64,000 bases of DNA, taken from contig CAMFGW010000002.1 in assembly GCA_945952025.1 (NCBI GenBank), positions 112,521-176,520 on the forward strand. The letters run 5' to 3'. Position 1 is the stretch's first letter. Each line of letters starts with the position of its first letter. The position numbers were made by a program, and so were the translations under genes. The DNA comes from an uncultured Paracoccaceae bacterium (GTDB taxonomy: Bacteria > Pseudomonadota > Alphaproteobacteria > Rhodobacterales > Rhodobacteraceae). A model generated the notes under the pieces. That model saw nothing but the letters and a program-made list of their open reading frames with translations. It did not search any database and was not told the DNA's origin. Shown piece by piece: positions 34,051 to 42,703 of this stretch.

Positions 34051-34946
34051 GGTGACACACCGGGGCGCGCGACCTTGGCACGGGCCTGAAATTCGATCAC
34101 CGCCATGTCCCCCGCCCGCCAGAAACCGAGCGCGCGGTAGGCCCGTTCGGCCGCCAGACCTGCGGCGAAAAGGACCGCCTTGCGGGTGCCTGCGGCGTGC
34201 GCCTCGGCCAGGTGCAGCGCGACCGCGCGGCGGCCAAGGCCGCGGTTGCGCGTGGGGCGGGGCACGAAGACGGCGCCGACCTGGACGACGCCGGGCAGGG
34301 TCGCGTTGAAGCCGGTCAGGGCGGCGGGCACCGTCCCCCGCCACAGGATCCGGTGCGTCCCCGCAGCCCGCCATGTGGCCACGTCGCGCGCTGCCCTGCG
34401 CTCTGCCTCGGCCGTGCCCAGGTGCTGCAACTCCCGCAGGTAGTCGGTCCGCCAGGCCTCGACCAGGCCCGCGTCGCCACCCTCGATCGGGCGCAGCGCC
34501 AGGCCTGCCGTGTCCGGCATGGCAAGCGCATCAAGGTCGAGCGCATAGCCCGGCTCGACCTGGCTGGTCCGTCGGGGGGTCCGGTCGAGCCCCAGCGCCG
34601 CGACAATCGCGCTGGCATCGGCCGCCGGGCCCACGAGGCCCGCGATCGGCACCCCCGCCAGCGCGCTGCCAAGTGCCTGCCGTGCCTCGGGCGCAATTGG
34701 CCCGGGCCAGCGCGGCAAGAGCATTCCGTCGCCGTTTGCGCCGATGAAGCCTGCGATCCCGCGCTCGCCTTCCGCGACCCAGGCATGAAGCGCGTAGGGG
34801 TGGGTGAGAGGCGCGCCGGGCCGCACCAGCCGTCCGGCGTGAATTGCGGCGAGCGGGAACATCGCCCCGGCCAGGTCTTCGGCCAGAAAGGCGCGGGTCG
34901 CCGCCAGCCGGGGCGCGTCGGAGGGGTCGAGCGCCACCAGCCTCAC
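34047..34946 (-). CDS. GNAT-family N-acetyltransferase
   Basis: This 299-residue protein ends in a recognisable GNAT domain. The acetyl-CoA loop is PRPTRNRGLGRRAVALHLAE (about 231-250) and is followed by KAVLFAAGLAAERAYRALGF. The N-terminal ~150 residues look like a degenerate second GNAT-like domain, a layout common in FR47-like proteins. The GTG at 34946 overlaps the rsmE stop codon by 4 nt (GTGA), fixing the start by coupling. The acceptor substrate cannot be predicted. Confidence 0.83.
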   Translation of the reverse strand: MRLVALDPSDAPRLAATRAFLAEDLAGAMFPLAAIHAGRLVRPGAPLTHPYALHAWVAEGERGIAGFIGANGDGMLLPRWPGPIAPEARQALGSALAGVPIAGLVGPAADASAIVAALGLDRTPRRTSQVEPGYALDLDALAMPDTAGLALRPIEGGDAGLVEAWRTDYLRELQHLGTAEAERRAARDVATWRAAGTHRILWRGTVPAALTGFNATLPGVVQVGAVFVPRPTRNRGLGRRAVALHLAEAHAAGTRKAVLFAAGLAAERAYRALGFWRAGDMAVIEFQARAKVARPGVSP

Positions 34947-35668
34947 ACCCAGTCGCCCCGCTGGGCCTGCCAGAGCGTCAGCATGGCGATGGCGGCGGTT
35001 TCGGCGCGCAGGATGCGGGGGCCGAGCGCGATGGGGGTGACGTAGGGCAGGGCGGCGAGGCGTGCGCGTTCGGGGGGTGAAAAGCCGCCCTCTGGCCCGA
35101 TCAGGATCGCGGCGGGGCCTTCGGGCAGGGGTGCGAGCCGTTCGCCCGCGCGTCCCGCGCCCTCGTCGGCCCAGATGAGCCGCCGCCCCTCTGGCCAGTC
35201 GGCCAGGACGCGCGTCAGGGGGCGAGGGGCGTCGACCTGGGGTAGCAGGGTCGTTTCGCACTGCTCCGCCGCCTCGCGCACATGGGCTTCGGCCTTGTCG
35301 GGGCGGAAGCGCTCGGCGTTGGCATATTCGGTCAGGATCGGCATCAGCCGCGTGGCCCCCAGCTCGACCGCCTTTTCGACCAGCATGTCGGTCCGGGCCT
35401 TCTTCAGGGGGGCAAACATCAGCCACAGGTCCGCGCCCTGCGCCTGCGGCCGGGTCTGGCCGGTCACGCGCAGGGCGCCCGACCGGCGCCCCGCCGCCTC
35501 GACCTCGGCCCGCCATTCGCCGTCGCGTCCGTTGAAGAGCCTCAGCCGGTCGCCAGCCGCCAGCCGCATGACGCCAAAGAGGTAATGGGCCTGCGCCTCG
35601 GTCAGGGGCACCCCCTGTCCGGGCCCGAGCGGATGATCTACACAGAGCCTGATCTTTTCGTCCTGCAT
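34943..35668 (-). CDS. rsmE: 16S rRNA (uracil1498-N3)-methyltransferase
   Basis: RsmE methylates U1498 of 16S rRNA. The 241-residue protein has an N-terminal PUA-like domain (about 1-75) and a C-terminal SPOUT/trefoil-knot methyltransferase domain. The knot signatures are present: LIGPEGGFSPPE and LGPRILRAETAAIA, which bind S-adenosylmethionine. It is the first gene of a leftward set (rsmE, GNAT, membrane protein), each overlapping the next by 4 nt. Its start lies only 11 nt from the divergent ubiA start, so the two promoters must overlap each other's coding region. Confidence 0.95.
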   Translation of the reverse strand: MQDEKIRLCVDHPLGPGQGVPLTEAQAHYLFGVMRLAAGDRLRLFNGRDGEWRAEVEAAGRRSGALRVTGQTRPQAQGADLWLMFAPLKKARTDMLVEKAVELGATRLMPILTEYANAERFRPDKAEAHVREAAEQCETTLLPQVDAPRPLTRVLADWPEGRRLIWADEGAGRAGERLAPLPEGPAAILIGPEGGFSPPERARLAALPYVTPIALGPRILRAETAAIAMLTLWQAQRGDWV

Positions 35669-35679
35669 GAGGCCAGAGT

Positions 35680-36660
35680 ATGACCCCGACCGGCGAGTTT
35701 CCAGAGGCGGAGAGGGGCCAGATCGGCACGGTCGCCGACGCCCCGTCGGGCAATTGGGTCGACCGCTGGGCGCCGGCCGCGCTTCGCCCCTACCTCAGGC
35801 TGTCGCGCGCGGACCGGCCGATCGGGACCTGGCTTCTGTTGCTGCCCTGCTGGTGGGGGCTGGCGCTCGCGGCCACGGTCGACGGCTGGCGGCTCTATGA
35901 TCTGTGGATCTTCGTGGCCTGCGGGCTTGGTGCGACGCTCATGCGCGGGGCGGGGTGCACCTGGAACGACATCACCGACCGCACGTTCGATGCCGCCGTC
36001 GCCCGCACAAGATCGCGGCCGATCCCGTCGGGGCAGGTCAGCGTGCGGCAGGCGCTGGTGTGGATGGCCCTGCAGACCGCCGTGTCGGGCGCAATCCTTC
36101 TGACCTTCCCGCCGGTCGCGATCGGGCTTGCCGTCGCCTCGCTCGCGCTCGTCGCCATCTACCCTTTCGCCAAGCGCTTCACCTGGTGGCCGCAGGTCTT
36201 CCTGGGCCTTGCGTTCAACTGGGGCGTGCCGGTCGCCTGGGCCGCCCATACCGGCGCCTTTCCGCCCCCGGCGGCCTGGATCCTTTACCTTGCCGGGGTC
36301 GCCTGGACGCTGTTCTACGACACGATCTACGCCCACCAGGACAAGGAGGATGACGCGCTCATCGGCGTGAAATCCACCGCGCGGCTGTTCGGTGCGGCGA
36401 CGGGGCGCTGGCTTGCGGTCTTTCTGGTCGTGACGGTCGTCGCCATGGCGGCTGCGGTGATGATGGCGCTTCTGCCGGTGGCGAGCGGGCTGAAGCTGAC
36501 CGTGGCGCTCGCCGGGCCCTGGATGCTCGGCTGGCACCTGCTTTGGCAATTGCGGCTGCTTGATCCCGACGACCCGGCGCTCTGCCTCAGGCTTTTCCGG
36601 TCGAACCGGGATGCGGGCCTTCTGCCTGCGCTGTTTTTCGCCGCTGCCGCGTTCCTGTGA
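35680..36660 (+). CDS. ubiA: 4-hydroxybenzoate octaprenyltransferase
   Basis: UbiA attaches a polyprenyl chain to 4-hydroxybenzoate in ubiquinone synthesis. The 326-residue membrane protein has about eight to nine transmembrane helices. Both aspartate-rich motifs are complete: NDITDRTFDAAVARTRSRP after helix 2 and YDTIYAHQDKEDD after helix 6. The start ATG 35680 is only 11 nt from the divergent rsmE start. The cytoplasmic N-terminal extension of about 35 residues is slightly longer than in E. coli. COQ9, another ubiquinone gene, is 21 kb away in this window. Confidence 0.96.
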   Translation: MTPTGEFPEAERGQIGTVADAPSGNWVDRWAPAALRPYLRLSRADRPIGTWLLLLPCWWGLALAATVDGWRLYDLWIFVACGLGATLMRGAGCTWNDITDRTFDAAVARTRSRPIPSGQVSVRQALVWMALQTAVSGAILLTFPPVAIGLAVASLALVAIYPFAKRFTWWPQVFLGLAFNWGVPVAWAAHTGAFPPPAAWILYLAGVAWTLFYDTIYAHQDKEDDALIGVKSTARLFGAATGRWLAVFLVVTVVAMAAAVMMALLPVASGLKLTVALAGPWMLGWHLLWQLRLLDPDDPALCLRLFRSNRDAGLLPALFFAAAAFL

Positions 36661-36746
36661 TTGATCGGCCCGGCGCGGTTCCTTAAGGAAGTGCGGTCGT
36701 TCGTTCGGATCGGGCGTCGAAATCGGGGGCCATCCTGCCTAAACGC

Positions 36747-38825
36747 TTGCGTAACCGGGTCATCGTGCCGGCGGTCTTCGTCGGGACCGGGCTTTTGTGC
36801 CTTCTCCTGTCGATCTGGACCGCGAACGCCATCGAGCGGTTTTCGATGCTGGGCGTGCGCCGGGCGCTGACCGACGCGGGCTTCGGCTGGGCGACGGTCG
36901 AGGCGGACGGGCTCAAGGTCTATGTGGGTGGAACCGCGCCCACCGAGGCGCTCAGGCTCCGCGCGCTAGCCGCTGCGGGCAACGTGGTGGACGCCGCGCG
37001 CATCCGTGACCGGATCGAGATCGAGGCGACCAAGCAGGAGAAGGCGCCCGACTTTTCGCTGCAGCTTCTGCGGAACAGCGAAGGGATTTCCGTCATCGGC
37101 ATGGTACCGGCGAACATGGACCGCGCGACCTTCCTCGCCGCGTTCGAGGCGCTGGCGCCGGGCCATGTCACCGACATGCTGGAAAGCGCCGACCAGCCGC
37201 CGCCCGCCGGTTGGGAAGGCACGATGGGTTTCGCGACCGCAGCCTTGACCGAACTGCCGCAATCCAAGGTGTCGGTCGAGGCGGGGCGCGTTCAGGTCAC
37301 GGCGCTGGCCGCGAGCCCGCAGGACAAGGCCAGGATCCAGGACGACCTGCGCCGCCGCGCGCCGCAGGGGCTGATGCCGACCTTCGACATCTCGATCCCG
37401 CATCCGGTCATCACGCCCTTCACCGTGGGCTTCGTCAGCACCGCCGAAGGCGCCCGCTTCGACGCCTGTTCGGCCGACAGCGACGAGGCGCGGACGGCGA
37501 TCCTGGCCGCGGCCCGCGCGGCCGGGGCGCCCAAGGACAGCGACTGTTCCGTGGGGCTTGGCGTCCCGACGCCCGAATGGAGCCGCGCCGTGGTGCTGGC
37601 GATCCAGCAGGTCGCGAAACTCAAGTCCGCGTCGGTCGCCTTTTCGGACGCGGACGTGACGCTGACGGTCGACCCCAAGGTGCCGCAGGCGGATGTCGAC
37701 CGGGTGGTGGGCGAGCTGGAATCGAACCTGCCCGACATCTTTTCGGTGAAGGCGGTGGTTGCGGCCGCGACCGGGCCGGCGGCGGCGAATGCCGCCCAGT
37801 TCACCGCCGATCTGGCGGCGGACGGCAAGGTCGACCTGAGCGGGCGGCTCGGCGATGACCTGTCGCGCCGCGCGGTCGAGAGTTTCGCCGCCGCGCATTT
37901 CGGATCGAGTGCGCTTCATTCCGCGATCCGCCTGTCGGACGGCTTGCCCGAAGGCTGGGCGGCGCGGGTCCTCGTCGGGCTGGAGGCCTTGGGCGAGCTC
38001 AGCCAGGGCGAGGTGCAGGTGCGCGCCGACACGATCATCGTCGCGGGCAAGTCGGGGGCCAAGGATGCCTCGGACCAGATCGCGCGGCTGATCGGCGGCA
38101 AGCTCGGCTCGGGCGCGCGCTATGAGCTGAAGATCCAGTATGACAAGGCGCTCGACCCGACGGCGAACCTGCCGACGGGGCCGGACTGCGTGGCCCGGAT
38201 CAATGCGGCCCTTGCGGCGAAGAAGATCGCGTTCGAGCCGGGTTCGGCCGTGATCTCGCCGGGGTCGGGCGAGACGCTCGACAAGATTGCCGCCCTGATG
38301 AAGCAATGCGGCACCTATCCGATGGAGGTCGGAGGCCATACCGATTCGCAGGGCCGCGAGGAGATGAACCTGACCCTGTCGCAACAGCGGGCGCAGTCGG
38401 TGATCGAGGCGCTCCTGTCGCGGCGCGTCCTGACCGGGAACCTGCGGGCCAAGGGCTATGGCGAGACGATGCCGGTCATGGCCAATGATACCGAGGCCGA
38501 TCGCGAGCAGAATCGCCGGATCGAATTCCTGCTTCTGGATGCGAAGGGCCGCCCGGTGGGCGGCGCGGGCCGGGTGGCCCCCGCGGATGCGCCGGCTGAC
38601 GCGGGCGACACGACTGACGGCGCGCCGCCGGCAGCGGATGCGGCGCCGCAGGGCGACCTTCCGGCTGACGGAAGCGCCGACATGACCGGGACGGACGCCT
38701 CTGGCCCGACCGATGCGATCCCGGACGGGGCGGACGCGCCGCCCGACGGCGCCGCGCCCGACCTCGCGCCGCCCGCCGATGCGATCCAGCCGAAGCCGCG
38801 CCCGGCGAAGCTGAAAAAACCCTAA
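36747..38825 (+). CDS. OmpA-domain protein with BON-like repeats and N-terminal membrane anchor
   Basis: This is a 692-residue envelope protein. One hydrophobic helix near the N-terminus (about 6-27) anchors it. A BON-like domain follows (about 38-90: ALTDAGFGW, KVYVGGTAP). A second BON-like stretch lies near 300-340. The OmpA-like peptidoglycan-binding domain (about 480-600) has GHTDSQGREEMNLTLSQQRA and NRRIEF. The last 90 residues are Ala/Pro/Asp-rich and end in a basic patch. The start is a TTG at 36747, the only plausible start before the anchor, without a good ribosome site. It probably links inner membrane and peptidoglycan. It differs from ordinary OmpA, which has an N-terminal barrel. 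Confidence 0.83.
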   Translation: MRNRVIVPAVFVGTGLLCLLLSIWTANAIERFSMLGVRRALTDAGFGWATVEADGLKVYVGGTAPTEALRLRALAAAGNVVDAARIRDRIEIEATKQEKAPDFSLQLLRNSEGISVIGMVPANMDRATFLAAFEALAPGHVTDMLESADQPPPAGWEGTMGFATAALTELPQSKVSVEAGRVQVTALAASPQDKARIQDDLRRRAPQGLMPTFDISIPHPVITPFTVGFVSTAEGARFDACSADSDEARTAILAAARAAGAPKDSDCSVGLGVPTPEWSRAVVLAIQQVAKLKSASVAFSDADVTLTVDPKVPQADVDRVVGELESNLPDIFSVKAVVAAATGPAAANAAQFTADLAADGKVDLSGRLGDDLSRRAVESFAAAHFGSSALHSAIRLSDGLPEGWAARVLVGLEALGELSQGEVQVRADTIIVAGKSGAKDASDQIARLIGGKLGSGARYELKIQYDKALDPTANLPTGPDCVARINAALAAKKIAFEPGSAVISPGSGETLDKIAALMKQCGTYPMEVGGHTDSQGREEMNLTLSQQRAQSVIEALLSRRVLTGNLRAKGYGETMPVMANDTEADREQNRRIEFLLLDAKGRPVGGAGRVAPADAPADAGDTTDGAPPAADAAPQGDLPADGSADMTGTDASGPTDAIPDGADAPPDGAAPDLAPPADAIQPKPRPAKLKKP

Positions 38826-38841
38826 GGACCGGACCGCCAGG

Positions 38842-39168
38842 ATGACCCACAGCCAGTTCGTCATTGCCATGACCATCGTTCTGTTCCTGGCCTTCGGGCT
38901 TGGCTGGTTCGCCTCGTGGCTGACCCATCGCCTGACCCGCGTCACGCAGGCCGACATCGGCGCGCTCGACGAGATGGCCACGCATCTTCACGATGCCGAG
39001 GAAACCCGCGACGAGGCGCTCGCCTACATGGACGAGCGCGAGGGCATGCTGACGCGCGAACTGGCCGAGACGCAGGCCGAATTGCGCGCCGCGATGGAGG
39101 GCCTGCGCGATGCGCGGGCCGAGGCGGAAGAGCTGCGCGACTATATCCAGCGCCAGTCGCGGGGCTAG
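38842..39168 (+). CDS. Hypothetical membrane-anchored coiled-coil protein
   Basis: This is a 108-residue protein with one N-terminal transmembrane helix (about 6-27, with FGLGWFASW). A long acidic coiled coil follows (about 45-103, rich in Glu, Ala, Leu and Arg). It begins 17 nt after the OmpA/BON gene and is probably in the same operon, suggesting a shared envelope function. No family or enzymatic motif was recognised. It ends 20 nt before the convergent fliI gene. Confidence 0.78.
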   Translation: MTHSQFVIAMTIVLFLAFGLGWFASWLTHRLTRVTQADIGALDEMATHLHDAEETRDEALAYMDEREGMLTRELAETQAELRAAMEGLRDARAEAEELRDYIQRQSRG

Positions 39169-39187
39169 GCGCCGCCTCATCGGGCCC

Positions 39188-40528
39188 TCACCCCGGCGGA
39201 CCTTCGGGCGGCCGCGCGCGGGTGATGATCGCGGCAAGGCGCGCGAAGCTGTCGCGGCTCGTGCCGGGTTCCGCTTCGGCCAGGAAGGCGTCGAGCTCGG
39301 TCCAGACCCGGACGGCGGCATCGACCAGCGGGTCGGACCCTTCCTGGTAAAGGCCGGCGCGGATCATCAGTTCCGCCCGGTCGTAGGCGCCCAGAAGCTT
39401 GCGCGCGGCGCCAATCAGCCGGTTTTCGGCCGGATCGGCCGCCTCGGGCAGCGAGCGCGACACCGACCGCAAGAGGTCGACCGCCGGGTAGCGCCCGCGC
39501 TCCGCGATCGCGCGGTCCAGGACCACATGCCCGTCGAGCGCGCCCCGAAGCACGTCGGCCACGGGCTCCTCCATGTCCGACCCCGCGACCAGGACCGAAA
39601 AAAGCGCCGTGATGTCGCCCGCGCCTTCCGGCCCCGGCCCGGCGCGTTCCGCGAGCGACATGACCAGGTGCGACATCGACGGCGGATGGCCGCGAAAGCT
39701 GGCCGGCTCGCCCGCCGCAAGGGCGATTTCGCGGTGCGCCTCGGCCAGGCGCGTGATCGAATCGGCCAGGAACAGGACCTGCCGCCCCTCGTCCCGGAAA
39801 TGTTCGGCCGCCGCCATCGCCGTCCAGGCGCAGCGGCGGCGGATCAGGGGGGACTGGTCCGAGGTCGCGGCGATGACGACCGTCCGCGCAAGCCCTTCGG
39901 GGCCCAGCACATCCTCGACAAAGGCCCTGAGCTCGCGCCCCCGCTCGCCGATCAGGGCGACGACGGTCACGTTGGCCTCGACCCCGCGCGCGAAGTTGGC
40001 CAGAAGCGTCGATTTCCCCACGCCTGACCCGGCAAATAGCCCGATCCGCTGGCCACGGACCAGCGGCAGGAGCGTATTGAAGACCCGCATCCCGGTTTCC
40101 AGGCGCGCGCCCAGCCGTCGCCGCGTGGCGGCGGCGGGGGGGGTGTTGCGCAGCGGGCGGGGCAGGCCGCCCCCGGCGAGCGGTCGGCCGTCGAGCGGCG
40201 CGCCGAAGGGGTCGAGGATGCGGCCGATCCAGCCCGCGTGGGGCGCGATCCGGCCGCCTTCGCCCGGCTCGACCGGGTCGCCGAGCCGGATGCCGTCGGG
40301 CGGCTCGTCGGTCAGGATGCCGGCGCCGCGTTCGTCCAGAACGACGATCTCGCCGCCGATCGTCGCGAGACTGCCGCGAATCATGACGCGGTCGCCCATG
40401 CGCCAGTCGCGGCCGGTGCCGGTGACGCGCAGAAGGCCGCGCCCCGCTTCGGCCACGCGCGCGAGCGGGCGCGCCGAGCCTATGTCCGCGATCTCTTCCC
40501 TCAGCCGTTTCAGCACATCCGCCGTCAT
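39188..40528 (-). CDS. fliI: Flagellar export ATPase FliI
   Basis: FliI is the ATPase of the flagellar type III export apparatus. The 446-residue protein is an F1-beta-like enzyme. Walker A is FAGSGVGKSTLL (about 168-179), and ALIGERGRELRAFVEDVLG follows. VLFLADSITRLAEAHREIAL carries the Walker B, and SGRALDGHVVLDRAIAERG-type sequence (GALDGHVVLDRAIAERGRYP) follows. It is transcribed away from the flgBC-fliE-fliQ operon, with an 81-nt shared control region. No fliH is seen beside it. Confidence 0.95.
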   Translation of the reverse strand: MTADVLKRLREEIADIGSARPLARVAEAGRGLLRVTGTGRDWRMGDRVMIRGSLATIGGEIVVLDERGAGILTDEPPDGIRLGDPVEPGEGGRIAPHAGWIGRILDPFGAPLDGRPLAGGGLPRPLRNTPPAAATRRRLGARLETGMRVFNTLLPLVRGQRIGLFAGSGVGKSTLLANFARGVEANVTVVALIGERGRELRAFVEDVLGPEGLARTVVIAATSDQSPLIRRRCAWTAMAAAEHFRDEGRQVLFLADSITRLAEAHREIALAAGEPASFRGHPPSMSHLVMSLAERAGPGPEGAGDITALFSVLVAGSDMEEPVADVLRGALDGHVVLDRAIAERGRYPAVDLLRSVSRSLPEAADPAENRLIGAARKLLGAYDRAELMIRAGLYQEGSDPLVDAAVRVWTELDAFLAEAEPGTSRDSFARLAAIITRARPPEGPPG

Positions 40529-40573
40529 CGCAAGCCTCCTGACCCGTCCTTACGGTTTCTAAACGAATCGGGG

Positions 40574-40588
40574 TTAAGGCTTGATTGA
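40574..40588 (+). promoter_or_regulatory. Possible CtrA-type site in the fliI-flgB divergent region
   Basis: TTAA (40574-40577), seven bases, then TTGA (40585-40588) differs at one position from the CtrA full site TTAA-N7-TTAA. It lies 22 nt upstream of the flgB start, in the short region shared with fliI. CtrA controls flagellar genes in Rhodobacteraceae. With one mismatch the support is only moderate. Confidence 0.35.
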
Positions 40589-40609
40589 AGGTTCGGAGGA
40601 GAAGCCCCG

Positions 40610-40993
40610 ATGTTTGCACCGCCTGAAATCATGTCGATGGCCGGCGCCTTGTCGGCCAACGCATCGGACCGGCTGTCGGCCATCGCCAGCAACGTCGCCA
40701 ATGCCGATACGCCCGGCTACCGCGCCCAGGACGGCGCGGCGTTCGCAGATGTCTACGGGGGTGGCGCGGGACTTGCGCTCCGCCAGACGCGGGCGGGTCA
40801 CCTGCCGGCGGCTGGGGCCGAAGCGGGCGGCTTTCACGAACGGCCGGCGGCCCATGCCTCGCCCAACGGCAATTCGGTGTCGCTCGAGGATGAGATGATG
40901 CGGGCCGCCGCCGTGCGCAAGGACAATGACCTGGCGCTGACCGTCTACAAGAGCGCGCTCAACATCCTGCGCGCCAGCCTCGGGCGCAGGTAA
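40610..40993 (+). CDS. flgB: Flagellar basal-body rod protein FlgB
   Basis: FlgB forms the proximal rod of the flagellum. The 127-residue protein has the rod-family N-terminal heptad motif (SAIASNVANADTPGYRAQD, about 23-41) and an amphipathic C-terminal helix (NDLALTVYKSALNILRASLG). A strong GGAGGAG precedes the ATG. It is the first gene of a compact operon, and flgC follows 6 nt after its stop. It is exported by the flagellar type III system without a cleaved signal. Confidence 0.94.
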   Translation: MFAPPEIMSMAGALSANASDRLSAIASNVANADTPGYRAQDGAAFADVYGGGAGLALRQTRAGHLPAAGAEAGGFHERPAAHASPNGNSVSLEDEMMRAAAVRKDNDLALTVYKSALNILRASLGRR

Positions 40994-40999
40994 CGGGCC

Positions 41000-41386
41000 A
41001 TGGGGGATTATGCCAATACGCTCGCCGTTGCCGCCTCGGGGATGGAGGCGCAGTCGATGCGGCTGCGCTACATTTCGGAAAATGTCGCCAACGCGGACAC
41101 GCCCGGCTACCGGCGCAAGGTCGCGCCCTTCGAGGCGGCGATGGGGGACGGTCCCGGCGCCGTGTCGCTCGGCGATGTCACGCTTGATCCGGCCGACCTC
41201 ACGCGGGTCTATGACCCCGGCAATCCGCTCGCGGGGCCGGACGGCAGCTATGACGGATCGAACGTCGATCTGGTGATGGAACTGCAGGACGCGCGCGAAG
41301 CGCAGCGCAGCTACGAGGCGAACCTCAAGCTGTTCGACCAGGCCCGGCAGATGTCGCAGGGCCTTCTGGAACTTCTCCGGCGCTAG
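41000..41386 (+). CDS. flgC: Flagellar basal-body rod protein FlgC
   Basis: FlgC is a second proximal rod protein, 128 residues long. The N-terminal rod motif is RYISENVANADTPGYRRKV and the C-terminal coiled helix is LQDAREAQRSYEANLKLFDQ. The characteristic YDPGNPLAGPDG stretch in the middle identifies it as FlgC. It sits directly between flgB and fliE, as in many bacteria. Confidence 0.95.
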   Translation: MGDYANTLAVAASGMEAQSMRLRYISENVANADTPGYRRKVAPFEAAMGDGPGAVSLGDVTLDPADLTRVYDPGNPLAGPDGSYDGSNVDLVMELQDAREAQRSYEANLKLFDQARQMSQGLLELLRR

Positions 41387-41400
41387 AAGGGAGTGCGGAC

Positions 41401-41706
41401 ATGGACGTGCGAAGCACGCTTGCAACTCAGAGCTACGCGCGGGCAAAGCCCGCGACGGCAGCCACGCCGGGGGACGCCGCCGGGGCCGCGCGGCCCTCTG
41501 GCGGCGGCTTCGGCGCAGCCGTGGACGGCTTTGCCCGCACGGTCGCGGCCGGCGAGGATACGGCGCGCGCGGCGATGACCGGGGGGGCTGATCCCCAGGC
41601 GCTGGTGCAGGCGCTCGCCACGTCAGAGCTTGCGGTCGAAACCGCCGTGACGCTTCGCGACAAGGTGGTCGAGGCCTATCAGGAAATCCTCAGGATGCAG
41701 GTCTGA
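41401..41706 (+). CDS. fliE: Flagellar hook-basal body complex protein FliE
   Basis: FliE joins the MS ring to the rod. The 101-residue protein has a variable, Ala-rich N-terminal half and the conserved C-terminal helix with ALATSELAVETAVTLRDKVV and AYQEILRMQV. The last motif is nearly invariant in FliE. It follows flgC by 14 nt and is followed at once by fliQ (1 nt after its stop). Confidence 0.93.
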   Translation: MDVRSTLATQSYARAKPATAATPGDAAGAARPSGGGFGAAVDGFARTVAAGEDTARAAMTGGADPQALVQALATSELAVETAVTLRDKVVEAYQEILRMQV

Positions 41707-41707
41707 A

Positions 41708-41974
41708 ATGTCTGAGGGGCTTTACTACGACATGCTCCGCCAGGCGCTCTGGACCGCCGTCATCGTCTCGGCGCCCCTGCTGACCGTCGCGCTGGTCGTC
41801 GGGCTTGTTATCGGGCTTCTGCAGGCGCTGACCTCGGTCCAGGAAATGACGCTGACCTTCGTTCCGAAGGTGGGCGCGATGCTCATCGTCTTCTGGGTGT
41901 CGATGAGCTTCATGACCGGGACACTCCTGTCGTTCCTGACCGACAGCCTCATCCCCCTGATCGCGCGAGGCTAG
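41708..41974 (+). CDS. fliQ: Flagellar biosynthesis protein FliQ
   Basis: FliQ is a component of the flagellar export gate. The 88-residue protein has two transmembrane helices joined by the conserved loop LQALTSVQEMTLTFVPK. This is the normal length. It begins 1 nt after fliE and stops 3 nt before flgF. Its location between fliE and flgF, away from fliP and fliR, is a Rhodobacteraceae-style arrangement. Confidence 0.95.
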   Translation: MSEGLYYDMLRQALWTAVIVSAPLLTVALVVGLVIGLLQALTSVQEMTLTFVPKVGAMLIVFWVSMSFMTGTLLSFLTDSLIPLIARG

Positions 41975-41977
41975 GGC

Positions 41978-42694
41978 ATGGACAACGCAATCTACGCCAC
42001 GCTCACGCGCCAGTCCGGGCTGGCGAAGGAAATGGCGCTGGTCGCCAACAACATCGCCAACATGTCGACCACCGGCTTCCGGCGCGAGGGGACGCTGTTC
42101 GCCGAGCATGTCGCCGACCTGGGCGCGGGCGAGCCGTCGCTTTCCATGGCCAATGCCGAGGGGCGGCTCGTCAACGAAAGCCAGGGCGTCCTGCAGCAGA
42201 CCGGGGGCGCCTTCGACCTGGCGGTCGAGGGCGAGGGCTATTTCCAGGTCCAGACGCCCGAAGGTTTGCGGCTGACGCGCGCCGGGGCCTTCACGCCGTC
42301 GGCCGAGGGTAACCTCGTGATGTCGGACGGCGCGGTCCTGCTGGATGCCGGCGGCGCACCCGTCGCGGTGCCGACGGACGCGGGCCCCGTGACCATCGCG
42401 GGCGACGGCACACTATCGGCCGGCGGGCAGCCGATCGGACAGATCGGGCTTTTTCGCCCCGCCTCGCCCATCGACCTGATCGAGGCCGGCGGCACGCGCT
42501 TTCGCACCGAGGGCGGCGTCGAGCCGGTCGAGGGCGGCCAGATCCACCAGGGCTTTCTTGAAGCCTCGAACGTCAACCCGGTGTCAGAGATCACGCGGAT
42601 GATCGCCGTCCAGCGCGCCTACGAGGCGGGGCAGGGGCTGCTCGAGGCCGAGGACGGCCGCATCCGCTCGGTCGTCCAGACCGTCACCCGATAG
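41978..42694 (+). CDS. flgF: Flagellar basal-body rod protein FlgF
   Basis: FlgF is the proximal-to-distal rod protein preceding FlgG, 238 residues long. The N-terminal helix has ALVANNIANMSTTGFRREG, and VEGEGYFQVQTPEGLRLTRA is the rod/hook central signature. The C-terminal helix is EITRMIAVQRAYEAGQGLLE. It starts with MDNAIYATLTRQSGLAKEMA, which distinguishes it from the neighbouring FlgG. It lies 3 nt after fliQ and 9 nt before flgG. Confidence 0.94.
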   Translation: MDNAIYATLTRQSGLAKEMALVANNIANMSTTGFRREGTLFAEHVADLGAGEPSLSMANAEGRLVNESQGVLQQTGGAFDLAVEGEGYFQVQTPEGLRLTRAGAFTPSAEGNLVMSDGAVLLDAGGAPVAVPTDAGPVTIAGDGTLSAGGQPIGQIGLFRPASPIDLIEAGGTRFRTEGGVEPVEGGQIHQGFLEASNVNPVSEITRMIAVQRAYEAGQGLLEAEDGRIRSVVQTVTR

Positions 42695-42703
42695 GAGGAA
42701 CCG

